Below, piece by piece: positions 27,441 through 37,934 of a DNA stretch of 64,000 bases (position 1 is its first letter; each line of letters starts with the position of its first letter). The stretch spans positions 3,100,001 to 3,164,000 of the forward strand of contig OY969919.1 in the NCBI GenBank assembly GCA_963704585.1, read 5' to 3'. Source of the stretch: Bog-756 sp963704585. Lineage in GTDB: Bacteria; Actinomycetota; Acidimicrobiia; Acidimicrobiales; RAAP-2. Made by a program: the position numbers and the translations under genes. Under the pieces are notes generated by a model. That model saw only the letters and a program-made list of their open reading frames with translations, ran no database searches and was not told the origin of the DNA.

Positions 27441-30400
27441 GGCACGCTCACCGTGACCGGGTAGCCGACGAGGGTGGCGGACGAGGAGGTGGAGACCGTG
27501 CTCCCACCGACGGTGATCGGCACCGTCGTCGAGGAGGTCCCGGTGACCGTCAGGTTGTAGGTTCCGAACGGCACCTCGGTCCGGCTCAGCCCGTCCGGTC
27601 CGGCCGATTGGAGCGTGTACGCGTCGCCGGCGCAGCCTCCGGTCGTCGCGGTCAGCGAGAAGGTCGCCCCGGCATAGGGCAGTCCGACCAGGGCGCCCGA
27701 TGCATGCAGCGCCTGCACGGTGACGAGTCCGAGTGGCACCGTGACCGATGTGGCGCCGCCGGGCACCGTCGCGGCCTGGGCGACGTTGAAGCTCCCCGCG
27801 CCGATCTCGGCGGAGCAGTCACCGGCGAAGAGCCCGTAGCCGCTGTTGAACGGGTAGACGTCGGAGAGCTGGGTGATGTTCGGCGACGCACCGGCGGTCA
27901 CCACCGTGGCGAACGGGTTCGGCAGGAGTCCGGTGTTGTTCTCCTCAACCGGGATGCCCGGGGCCGGCGAGCCGGCGAGCCCGACCGGGGTCTGGTCCGA
28001 CCACGGTCCGGACGGCCCGCTGGTCGTCGAGAGCTCGATTACGCCGAGCGGCCCGGCGCCCACCGCACTGCAGTACGTGCCGTACCCCTGCTTCGTGCAG
28101 TCGATGTCGCTCAGGTACCAGGCCGGATTGGTGGTCGGCAGGGTGATCGAGGACCAGCTGGTCGTGCCACCGCTGCTCGCGAGCAGGAAGGCGGTGGGCT
28201 GGCTGCTGGCGTTGGTGCCGTAGCCGATGGCCGCGCAGTTGGTCGTGGTCGGGCAGACCACCTGGTTGAGCGCGGAGAGCGTGCCGGACACCGAGGGGAC
28301 GGCGGCGCTCGTCCAGGTGTCGGCCGTGCCGGGGCCGGTGATGGCGCCCGAGAGGATCGCGGGTGCCGACGCCGCGGTGGCGAGCAGCACGCACGTCGAG
28401 GACGACGGGCAGACCATGGATCCGACCGTGCTCACCGGATTCGCACCGACCGGGGGAAGTGTGTCCGCGCCGAACACGGTGCCGCCCGAGGTACCCCCCT
28501 CAAGGACGAGCGGGACGGTGCCGGCGCCCTGGGTGCCTGCGCCCGTGAGCAGGCACTCGTTGCCGGCCGGGCAGGTGAGCCCGGTGAGCGAGGTGACCGT
28601 GGTGCCCGCGGGGAAGGAGTCCGCGGTCCAGGCGAGCCCCGAGGCGCCGAGGCCGCCGGCAGCGTTCGCGGCGATTGCGATCGGGCCGCTCGCGCCGGCG
28701 CCGACCGTGCCGGTACCGATCGCGACGCACGCCGAGTCCGACGGGCACGCGAACGACGAGAGGGACGAGACCGTGAAGCCGGTTGCGGTCGAGAGGACCC
28801 AGCTGCCCGAGTACCCGCCGGACACCACGACCGGCGTGCCGTTGCTCGGCGAGCTCGTGGTCCCCATCGCCGCGCAGCCCGTTCCGCTCTGCGGGCACAC
28901 CAGGCTGGTCAGTCCCGTGATACCCGCCGGCAGGGTGACGGCCGACCAGTTGTCGGTTCCGTTGTTGATCGAGTCGGTGAGCACTGCGGCACCGATCGCC
29001 GTCGTGCCGATCGCCACGCATGTCTGGTCGGAGGGACACGTGACCTGGGTGAGCGAGGTGACACCGGTGAGCGCGGCCGCGTCGTTGGGGGCCGCGGAGA
29101 GGGACGGATTGAATCCGGTCGTCGCATCGAGGATCACCCCGGACCCGCCGCCGTAGCCCACGCCGACGCACTCGTTGTCGTTGCAGGCGACCGAGCTGAT
29201 CCGACTCACCGTGCCCGGCACGGCGATGTTCGACCAGGCGCCGACCTTGTTCCAGGTGACGACCGCGCCGCTCGAGTTCTCACCGGTCGACACGCAGGTG
29301 ATCCAGCCGGCGCCCGGGCACTCGACGCCGTCCTCGACCGAGCTCGAGGAGGGGTAGCTCAAGTTGATCGTGCTGCCCTGGTCGTAGCCGGGGTAGGTCG
29401 TCGGGTAGAGGGCGTCGAGCTTCGTGACCGCCCCGATGTTGACGGCGATGCCGGAGAGCGACTCGGACGTCGGTTGCTGGAGGACGTGGTTGGTGACCGT
29501 GCCGGTCGTGTTGGCGACGAACGAGGGTGAGCCGTATGTGCTGCCCGCGGGAACGCCGCTCGACGCGTTGGCGACGCTGACCGTGTAGGTGTTGCCGACG
29601 GTGGACGGCAGCACCTGCGCGAACGCACAGCCGTAGTTGTCCGGGTAGATGGTGAGGTTCTGCGGCCCGGTGATGGTGACCGGGGGCGCCTGGACCCGCT
29701 CGCTCCACGGGTTGCCCTGGGCGTCGAGTGCGGCGACGTCGCCTGTGAACTGCAGCGCGATGAACCCGAGCGTCTGGATGCCCGACGGCGGGTAATTGAG
29801 GATGACGCTGTCCTGCACGTTGTTGGTGTCGCTGTTCGGTCCCCACCCGACGGTCATGCGGAGCTTGAGGACCTGGGGGGTGCCCGACGTGCAGAGGTTG
29901 GGCTTCGAGTTGCGTCCTGGGTCAGATCGACGTTCGCGAACGAGCCGGTGCCACCAGTGACGCCGGTCAGCGTGGTGGCGGTCATGCCGGTGTAGAAGAC
30001 GTCTGGGTGCCGTTCGACGTCGTCACGATCTTGGCGGACTGCGGATTGGCGATCGACGCGATGGAGAAGGTGAGGAATCGAGGCGACCGTGATGGTCGGA
30101 GGTCGGCAGCGTGCCGGACCGCGGTCGTGGTGGTCGCGGTGGTCCGTGCATTCTGGATCGTGGTCCACTCGTACTCGGCGAGCAGCGAGTAGGCCTTTCC
30201 GCCCCGGGTCTCCGTCTGGGTGGTGACCGACGACTGGGTCACTGGCTGCCGGTCGCCATCGGGCCGGTGCCGCCGGTCACGGACCGGTGAGGGTGGTGGC
30301 GGTCTCCCCGATGTACGTCACGTCTGGGGACCCGCGGAGGTGGTGACCTGAGCGGTCTGGGGATTGGATGCAGACGCCGACGGGGAGGAGTTCGATGGCG

Positions 30401-30778
30401 GATGCGCTCGTGGAAGACGACGTTGATCGTCGACCTGCGTGGAGGCTCAGCCCGTTGGACGCCGCCGTGACGGTCGTGCGCCTGGCGCCCGGCCCGATGC
30501 GGCGATGCGTTGGGCGTGTCGACGACGACCTCACCGATTGGCGTTGACCGGCGGGGTCACGTTCGACAGGATCTCGGTCCACTTCTCGGCGATGGAGAGC
30601 GCGGTCTGCTGGTTGGCGGATTGCCCGGCCGAGATCAGCGACGTGGTGAAGAGGTAGGAGAGTGGGACGAGGGCGATCAGAGCACCGTGAAGGCGACCAT
30701 CACCTCCACGAGGGTCATGGCCTGGTCGTCGCACAACGGCCGGCCGGCGGGCCGTCGCCCGCGTCGGTGTCTCAGCAC
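27437..30778 (-). CDS. Very large prepilin-like protein with CP-xxx-C repeat domain (several frameshifts in its 5' third)
   Basis: The start is a probable GTG at 30778; the leader ends DDQA and is followed by MTLVEVMVAFTVL (prepilin cleavage motif, Glu at +5), then YLFTTSLISAGQSANQQTAL. Between about 30700 and 29860 no frame stays open: I count at least four shifts. Two related stretches sit there, VTYIGETATTLTG and YTGMTATTLTGVTGGTG. From 29857 to 27437 one frame is clean for about 800 residues and holds about nine repeats of the type CPSDQTCVAIGT (also CPSDSACVAIGT, CPTTTNCAAIGY), about 50 residues apart, like actinobacterial beta-propeller-type exported repeats. First gene of the three-gene pilin operon. 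Confidence 0.55.
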
Positions 30779-31103
30779 TGGTCCCACTACCTTCTCTTCT
30801 CGGCGGAAACGCCCCGCTCCTATAGCGGTACGGGTGGGTACGGCCCACCGGACCACGTGGACGCGGCGAGTCCGCCGGTCGGGGGAGTGCCACGGATGCG
30901 CTGCGCTCGGTTTCATGACCCTGAGTGGCAGAGTACGGCCGCTTCTCGGGCGTTCCTAGACGTGATTCCACCTGGACCAGGGGAGATCGACCACCCCGAT
31001 GCAGACAGCCCTCAGCGGATCACCAGCTGAATCTCACGCTGCGTGGTAACGCAGGAACCACGCGGGGGTGCCTGAGGCGTGGATTCGGGGCCAGGCCGGT
31101 GCC

Positions 31104-32267
31104 TCAGTAGGAGCGGGGCATCCCGAGCGAGTGCTGGGCCACGTAGTTGAGGATCATCTCGCGGCTCACCGGGGCGATCCGCAGCAGCCGGGTCATGCCC
31201 CACATGTCGGCGAGCCCGTACTCGGACGACATCCCGTTCCCGCCGTGGGTCTGGATCGCCTGGTCGAGCGCGGCGAGCGCCGCGTCGGCCGCCGAGAACT
31301 TCGCCATGTTGGCCGCCTCGCCGGCGGCCGCGGTCTCGCCTGCGTGGTCGCACAGCCACGCCGCCTTGTCGGTCATGAGCCGGGCGAGCTCGACGTCGAT
31401 CTTGGCCTTGGCGAGCGGGTGGGAGATCCCCTGGTGGCGGGCGATCGGCGTGCCCCACACCGCGCGCTCCTTCGCGTAGTCGGCGGCCTTGCCGAGGACG
31501 TACCGGCCGATCCCGTTGGCGGTCGCCGCGGACAGGATGCGCTCGGGATTGAGCCCGAAGAAGACTTGGCGGAGCCCGTCGCCCTCGGTGCCGAGCAACC
31601 GGTCGGCGTCGACCTGGACGTTGTCGAAGAAGAGCGTGAACTGCTTCTCCGGTGCGGTGATCTCGACGGGCAGCACCTGCTTGTCGAGACCGGGCGTGTC
31701 GACGTCGACGACGAAGAGCGAGAGCCGGCCGCGTCCCGTGTCCGGGTCGACGCCCGACTTCGTCACCACGAGGATCGCCTCGCACTCGTCGACACCCGAG
31801 ATGTAGTACTTCGACCCGTTGAGCCGGTAGACGTCGCCGTCCTTGGTGGCGGTCAGCCCGAGGTTGTGGGAGTTCGAACCCGCATCGGGCTCGGTGATCG
31901 CGAAGGCCATCTTGAGCTCGCCGGTCGCGAAGCGCGGGAGCCACCGCTGCTTCTGCTCCTCCGTGCCGAACCTGGCGATGATCGTCGCGCAGATCGCCGG
32001 CGAGACGACGATGACCAGCAGCGGGCAGCCCGCGGCCGCGAGCTCCTCCTGGACCGCGGCGAGCTCGGTGATCCCGCCGCCGCCGCCTCCGTACTCCTCG
32101 GGCACGTTGACGCCGAGGAAGCCCCCCTCGGCCACCGCCTGCCACAGCTCGTCGGTCCGCTCGTCGGCGTGCGCCTTGGCGACGTAGTACTCGTGCCCGA
32201 ACTTCGCGGCGATCGAGGCGACCGCCTCGCGCAGCATCTGCATCTCGTCGGATTCGATGAAGTCCAT
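31104..32267 (-). CDS. Acyl-CoA dehydrogenase
   Basis: A 387-residue FAD enzyme oxidising an acyl-CoA to the 2-enoyl-CoA. FAD/substrate signature AITEPDAGSNSHNLGL, then LNGSKYYISG at mid-protein, and the C-terminal HGGNGMSSEYGLADMWG region typical of the ACAD family. GAGGAG lies about 8 bases before the ATG at 32267. It is the last gene of a four-gene minus-strand operon with an AtuA-like protein and both carboxylase subunits, 41 bases after atuA. The substrate may be a branched or acyclic terpene-derived acyl-CoA. Confidence 0.9.
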   Translation of the reverse strand: MDFIESDEMQMLREAVASIAAKFGHEYYVAKAHADERTDELWQAVAEGGFLGVNVPEEYGGGGGGITELAAVQEELAAAGCPLLVIVVSPAICATIIARFGTEEQKQRWLPRFATGELKMAFAITEPDAGSNSHNLGLTATKDGDVYRLNGSKYYISGVDECEAILVVTKSGVDPDTGRGRLSLFVVDVDTPGLDKQVLPVEITAPEKQFTLFFDNVQVDADRLLGTEGDGLRQVFFGLNPERILSAATANGIGRYVLGKAADYAKERAVWGTPIARHQGISHPLAKAKIDVELARLMTDKAAWLCDHAGETAAAGEAANMAKFSAADAALAALDQAIQTHGGNGMSSEYGLADMWGMTRLLRIAPVSREMILNYVAQHSLGMPRSY

Positions 32268-32308
32268 GGCGGGTCTCCTCTGCTTGCCCTCGTGTCGCCC
32301 TCGTGTCG

Positions 32309-34117
32309 CTACCGTCCGTGCGGCGCCCCGCCGTCGAGCAGCCCGACCGGGATGTCGACGGAACGGCTCCGAAGGTACTCCCCGAGGCCCTTGGCCTGAG
32401 GATCCTGCCTGGTCGAGGAGGCGACGCCCTCGCCGAGGAGGCCGACGACCACGAAGTTGAGCGCCCGCAGGTTCGGGAAGCGGAACCGGCGGACCTCGAG
32501 CCCGTCCGCCTCGGGCAGGAGCCGCCGGAACGCGTCGATGGTGAGCGCGGCGTCGAGCCACGCCCACCCGGCGTCCGACCGCGCCCAGAGCCCGACGTTC
32601 GCGTTGCCGCCCTTGTCGCCCGACCGCGCCCCGATGATCGTGCCGAGCGGGACGTGCCGGGTCGGTCCCGGGGGTGCAGGCCGATCCGGCGCGCCGCCGG
32701 CCGATCCGCCGTCCTCCGACCCGAGGGTGCCGCCGGACGCGCCTCCCGTGCCGTTGGCGGCGTGGGGAACCTCGACCCGGCGACCGTCCGCGTGCACGAC
32801 CTCGGGGACCACGAGTCCGGCGGGAACCAGCGCCGGCCAGTAGACGCCGTACGCCGTGGCGTCCGTCGGCGGGCCCGTCGTCGTGAAGCCGGGGTAGTTG
32901 GCGAGCCCGAGCTCGGTCACGACGCTCGAGAAGGCCCGCCCGACCCGCGCCTGGTCGGGGTCCTTGACCGTGAGCCTGAGCTGCGCAGTGGCCTCGGCGT
33001 TGACGGGCGCGTCCGGCTTGTCCGTGCGCACGAGCTGCGCGTCGAATGCGGCGAACCGGTCGGTGCCGCCGACCGCGTCCTCGAGCGACCGGAGCGCGAG
33101 CGCTGCCTTCTCCTCGATGTCGAGCCCGGTGAGGAGGAAGGTCATCGAGTTCCGCCATCCGCCGAGCAGGTTGAGGCAGACCTTCACGTCGGCCGGCGCG
33201 GGGCGGCCGCGCACCCCCGAGATGCGCACGCGGTCCGGGCCTTCCTGCGCGAGGTCGATCGTCTCGAAGCGCGCGACGACGTCGGTGTTCGGATAGTCGG
33301 GCCCGGCGATCTCGTAGAGCAGCTGGGCGGTCACCGTGCCGACCGACACTTCGCCGCCCGTACCGGGATGCTTGGTCACGACCGTCGAGCCGTCCTCGGC
33401 CACCTCGGCGATCGGGAAGCCCGGATGCTCGAGCCCGGTGACCTCGGTGAAGAACGCGTAGTTGCCGCCCGTGGTCTGCGCGCCGCACTCGATCACGTGG
33501 CCGGCGACGACCGCGCCGGCCAGCCGGTCCCAGTCGGTCGGTGACCAGCCGTGGTGGAAGGCCGCGGGGCCGACGACGAGCGATGCGTCGGTCACCCGGG
33601 GGCAGACGACGATCTGGGCGCCGCCGGCCAGCGCCTCCACGATCGGCCAGGCGCCGAGGTAGGCGTTGGCGGAGACGACCTGCCCGGTCGCGTCGGCCAG
33701 CGACGCACCGGTGTCGAGGTGGGTGAGCGGGTGGCCGGCCGCCGCCAGTTCGTCGACGCGGCCGAGGAGGTCGTCGCCCTCGACATGGGAGACCGCGACG
33801 TCGAGCCCGAGGCGGTCGGCGAGCGCCCGGACCTCGCCGGCCAGCCCGGCCGGGTTGAGGCCTCCCGCATTGGTGACGACCTTGATCCCACGGTCGACGC
33901 AGGTGCCGAGCACCTCCTCCATCTGGGTGAGGAAGGTGCGTGCCCACCCCTTGGTCGGGTCTCGCTGGAGTCCCTTCCAGAGGATCAGCATGGTGAGCTC
34001 GGCGAGCCAGTCGCCGGTCAGGAAGTCGATCGGCCCACCGTCGACCATCTCGCGGGCGGCCGAAAGGCGGTCCCCGAAGAAGCCCGAGCAGTTCGCGATG
34101 CGGACCGGCTCGCTCAC
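32309..34117 (-). CDS. AtuA-family (DUF1446) protein
   Basis: A 602-residue protein beginning VRIANCSGFFGDRLSAAREM with the DUF1446 core through GLNPAGLAGEVRALADRLG, ECGAQTTGGNYAFF and GPDRVRISGVRGRPAP. A C-terminal domain of about 100 residues starting GTIIGARSGDKGGNANVGLW matches the AtuA-like ferredoxin-fold domain. AtuA proteins occur in acyclic-terpene and citronellol catabolism clusters; their exact role is unclear. The GTG start overlaps the biotin-subunit stop. A Gly/Ser/Pro-rich linker joins the two domains. Confidence 0.85.
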   Translation of the reverse strand: MSEPVRIANCSGFFGDRLSAAREMVDGGPIDFLTGDWLAELTMLILWKGLQRDPTKGWARTFLTQMEEVLGTCVDRGIKVVTNAGGLNPAGLAGEVRALADRLGLDVAVSHVEGDDLLGRVDELAAAGHPLTHLDTGASLADATGQVVSANAYLGAWPIVEALAGGAQIVVCPRVTDASLVVGPAAFHHGWSPTDWDRLAGAVVAGHVIECGAQTTGGNYAFFTEVTGLEHPGFPIAEVAEDGSTVVTKHPGTGGEVSVGTVTAQLLYEIAGPDYPNTDVVARFETIDLAQEGPDRVRISGVRGRPAPADVKVCLNLLGGWRNSMTFLLTGLDIEEKAALALRSLEDAVGGTDRFAAFDAQLVRTDKPDAPVNAEATAQLRLTVKDPDQARVGRAFSSVVTELGLANYPGFTTTGPPTDATAYGVYWPALVPAGLVVPEVVHADGRRVEVPHAANGTGGASGGTLGSEDGGSAGGAPDRPAPPGPTRHVPLGTIIGARSGDKGGNANVGLWARSDAGWAWLDAALTIDAFRRLLPEADGLEVRRFRFPNLRALNFVVVGLLGEGVASSTRQDPQAKGLGEYLRSRSVDIPVGLLDGGAPHGR

Positions 34118-36190
34118 GGCCCGGCCACCGCGCTCTCGGCAACGTCGGCCCCCGCGCCGTCGGCCGCGTGCGGTTCGACCACGACGAGCAGCCGGCCGGT
34201 CTCGACCTGGTCGCCCTCGCCCACGCCGACCTCGGTCACCGTCCCGGCGGCGGGGGCGTGGACCGCGTGCTCCATCTTCATGGCCTCGAGCACGACGAGG
34301 AGCTGGCCCGCCTCCACCGTGTCGCCCTCGGCCACCGCGACACGGACGACACCTGCCGGGCATGGGCGCGAGCGCCGAGCCCGCATGCGCGTGGTCCGTC
34401 GCCGTGGGGAAGCGGTCGACCTCTGCGAGGACCGAGGCGCCGTCCGGTCCGTCGACGTAGGTGGTCGGGCCCACCCGGTCCACGCGATACCGGCGCGCGA
34501 ACCCGTCGGCGAGGGTCAGCGAGACCTCCTCGGCCGTGACGGTGACCGCGTCGAGTGCGACTGGCTCGCCGTCGACGGTGAGGGTGACCAGACCGCCGTC
34601 ACGTCCGAAGGCGTAGCCGACCGCGTGGGTCACCCCGCCGCTCCGGTAGGCGACCACCTGGGGCGCGAACGGGTTGTTCCGGTACCCCGAGACGATCGCC
34701 GGCTGCACCGGCGCGTGCGCGCGGCGATCGGCCTGCGCGGCCAGCGCGGCGGCGATCGCGTGCCGCCGGACCGCGTCGTCGGCGGCGAGCGGCGCGGCGA
34801 GCTCGGCCAGTCCGTGCCGTTCGAGGAAGCCGGTGTCGGTCGCTCCGGATTCGAACCCGGCGTGCCGCAGCGTCCGCACGAGCAGGTCGCGGTTGGTGGT
34901 GACCCCGTGGATGCGCGCGCCGGCGAGACACGAGGCGAGGCGGGCCGCGGCCTCCCCGCGGGTCGGCGCGTGGACGACGACCTTGGCCAGCATCGGGTCG
35001 TAGTGGGGGCTCACCACCGAGCCGGTCTCGACACCCGTGTCGACGCGGACGCCGCCGTGCCCGTCGTCGACCTCGAACCGGTGGAGGGTGCCCGTCGACG
35101 GCAGCCAGCCCGCGGCGGGGTCCTCGGCGTAGAGGCGGGCCTCGATGGCGTGGCCGGACGGTCCGGACGCAGCGGCGGCCGCGACCTCGGCGGGGAGGTG
35201 CGCGCCGCCGGCGACGAGCAGCTGGATCCGGACGAGGTCGAGCCCGCTCACAGCTTCGGTCACCGGGTGCTCGACCTGGAGCCGGGTGTTCATCTCGAGG
35301 AAGTACGGGTCGCCCTCGTGCCCCTCCGCCGCGCCGTCGACCACGAACTCGACGGTGCCCGCGTTCACGTAGCCCACCGCACGGGCGGCGGCGACCGCAG
35401 CATCCGAGAGCCGTGCGCGGAGCGCGGAGGAGACGGCAGGTGACGGCGCCTCCTCGATGATCTTCTGGTGGCGCCGCTGGATGCTGCACTCCCGCTCGAA
35501 GAGCGCGACGACGGCGCCGTGTGCGTCTGCGACGATCTGCACCTCGACGTGGCGGGGGTCGACGAGGTAGCGCTCGAGGAAGACGGTGCCGTCACCGAAC
35601 GCGGCCGCCGCCTCGCGCCGTGCGCCTGCGATCGCCTCCTCCAGCTCGTCGGGCTTCGCGACGATCCGCATCCCGCGCCCGCCGCCGCCCGCCGACGCCT
35701 TGACCAGCAGCGGCCAGCCGAGCGCCGCGACCGCCTCCGCGTCGGGGGCCACCCCCTCCTCGATCGTGATCGACGGCAGGGTCGGCACACCCGCGGCGCG
35801 CATGAGCTCCTTGGCCCCGATCTTCGACCCCATCGCCTCGATGGCCGCGGCCGGCGGACCCACCCAGCAGAGGCCGGCGTCGGCGACCGCCCGAGCGAAC
35901 CCAGGCGACTCCGAGAGGAAGCCGTACCCCGGGTGGACGGCGTCCGCGCCGCTGCGGAGCGCCGCGTCGACCAGCAGGTCGGCGCGGAGGTAGGTCTCGG
36001 CCGGGGCCGTGCCGCGCAGATGCACGGCGGCGTCCGCGTCCCGCACGTGCGGGCTCGCCGCGTCCGCGTCGGAGTGGACCGCGACGGTCGCGATCCCCAT
36101 CGTGCGCGCGGTCCGGACGACCCGGCGCGCGATCTCGCCACGGTTGGCCACCAGCAGCGTGCGGATCGGGGTCGTCACCGTCGCGCTCAC
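34114..36190 (-). CDS. Acyl-CoA carboxylase alpha subunit, biotin carboxylase plus biotin carrier (frameshifted here)
   Basis: About 691 residues. Biotin carboxylase: LLVANRGEIARRVVRTAR, HPGYGFLSESPGFARAV, the ATP loop KASAGGGGRGMRIV, FLEMNTRLQVEHPVTEAVSG and MLAKVVVH. The C-terminal biotinyl domain reads GQLLVVLEAMKMEHAVHAPA with the biotinylated Lys in AMKM. A single extra base near 34354 (in GGC-A-GGT) splits the linker; without it the sequence runs ALAPMPGGVVRVAVAEGD. GTGA overlaps join it to the beta subunit before and AtuA after. By context it may be a geranyl-/methylcrotonyl-CoA-type carboxylase. Confidence 0.88.
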
Positions 36191-37792
36191 ATCCGGAAGA
36201 CGCCGTACCCGCGGGTCCCGGTGATCGGCTGGTTGTCGATCACCGAGAGGCAGATCCCGAGCACCGTGCGTGTGTCACGCGGGTCGATGATGCCGTCGTC
36301 GTAGAGCCGGGCGCTGAGGTAGAGGGGCAGGGACTCCGACTCGATCTGGGACTCGACGAGCTCGCGCATCGCCGCGTCGGCCTCCTCGTCGAACTCCGCG
36401 CCCCGCGCCGCGGCGGACTGGCGGCCGACGATCGAGAGCACGCCGGCCAGCTGGGCGGGGCCCATCACCGCCGACCGGGCGTTCGGCCAGGCGAAGAGGA
36501 ACCGCGGGTCGTAGGCGCGGCCGCACATGCCGTAGTTGCCGGCGCCGTACGAGGCGCCGATGTTGAGCGTCAGGTGGGGGACCGACGAGTTCGAGACCGC
36601 GTTGATCATCATCGCCCCGTGCTTGATGATCCCGCGCTGCTCGTACTCCTTGCCCACCATGTAGCCGGTCGTGTTCTGGAGGAAGAGGAGCGGCACGTCG
36701 ATCTGGTTCGCAAGCTGGATGAACTGGGTCGCCTTCTGCGACTCCTCCGAGAAGAGCACGCCACGGTGGTTGGCGAGGACACCGATCGGATAGCCGCAGA
36801 TCGACGCCCAGCCGGTGACGAGGCTCGTCCCGTAGAGGGGCTTGAACTCGTCGAACCGCGAGCCGTCGACGACCCGTGCGAGCACGTCACGGGGGTCGAA
36901 GGGGACCTTGGGGTCCGCCGAGGCGATCCCGAGGATCTCGTCGGGGTCGTAGCGCGGCGGGTCGGCCGGCATCGTCGGGCCGGACCCGCGCTTGCGCCAG
37001 TGGAGCCGGCTCACGATCTGGCGCCCGAGTCGGATGGCGTCGAGCTCGTCGACCGCGAGGTAGTCGGCCAGGCCGGAGACCCGGGCATGCATCGACGCGC
37101 CGCCGAGCTCCTCGTCGGTCGACTCCTCGCCGGTGGCCATCTTCACGAGCGGGGGCCCGCCGAGGAAGACCTTCGAGCGCTGCTCGATCATCACGATGTA
37201 GTCGCTCATGCCCGGCACGTAGGCGCCGCCGGCGGTCGAGTTCCCGAACACGAGGGCGATGGTGGGCAGCGTTGCCGCCGAGTGGCGGGTCAGGTCGCGG
37301 AAGGCCCGGCCGCCGGGGATGAACAACTCGGCCTGCGCCGGGAGGTCCGCGCCCCCCGACTCGACCAGGTTGATCGACGGCAGTCCGTTCTGGAGCGCGA
37401 TGTCCGAGCCCCGCGCGCCCTTGCGGAAGGAGAACGGGTTCATCGCTCCGCCCCGGACCGTCGGGTCGCTCGCCGAGATGAGGCACTCGACGCCCTCGAC
37501 GACGCCGATGCCGAGCACAGAGGACGCCCCGACCGTGTACTCGGTGCCCCAGGCGGCGAGCGGAGCGAGCTCGAGGAACGCGGAGTCGCGGTCGAGGAGG
37601 AGCTCGATCCGTTCGCGTGCGAGCAGCTTCCCTCGCTCGCGGTGTCGCGCCACGTACCGCTCGCCGCCGCCGGCTCTGGCCGCCGCGAGCTGCTCCTCCA
37701 CGCCTGCCGACGGCCTCCTCGAGGGCCCGGTAATTGGCCCGGAAGGTCTCCGACGAGGGGTCGATGGTGGAGGTGAGAACGGGCATCGGCAT
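36187..37792 (-). CDS. Acyl-CoA carboxylase beta subunit, carboxyltransferase (frameshift near the N-terminus)
   Basis: About 534 residues moving carboxyl from carboxybiotin to an acyl-CoA. The N-terminus is MPMPVLTSTIDPSSETFRAN; one extra base near 37703 (GGC-A-GGC) shifts the frame before VEEQLAAARAGGG, and the rest is clean: RERGKLLARERIELLLD, YFPGG-like FIPGGRAFRDLTRHSA, GNSTAGGAYVPGMSDY, GGPPLVKMATGEESTDEELG and the C-terminal ASYGAGNYGMCGRAYDPRF with MGPAQLAGVLS. This pattern is closest to methylcrotonyl-/geranyl-CoA carboxylase beta subunits. First gene of the operon; a TATTCT -10-like box lies about 70 bases upstream. Confidence 0.88.
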
Positions 37793-37934
37793 GGTGTGGC
37801 GACCGCTGGAGGTGGCGGCGCCGGCGTCGAAGGTCGCATCATCCCCTCCGACGTGGGAAGAATAGGCGCATGAGCCTCGGGTCGTGCGAGGGGGAGGCGC
37901 CCGGAACCCCCACTGTTCGCAGGGGTCGCGGGCC

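Noticed and set aside
32309..36190. A 1293-codon frame joining biotin carboxylase and AtuA
   Set aside because: The biotinyl domain lies in another frame between the two, showing a single-base error rather than a fusion.
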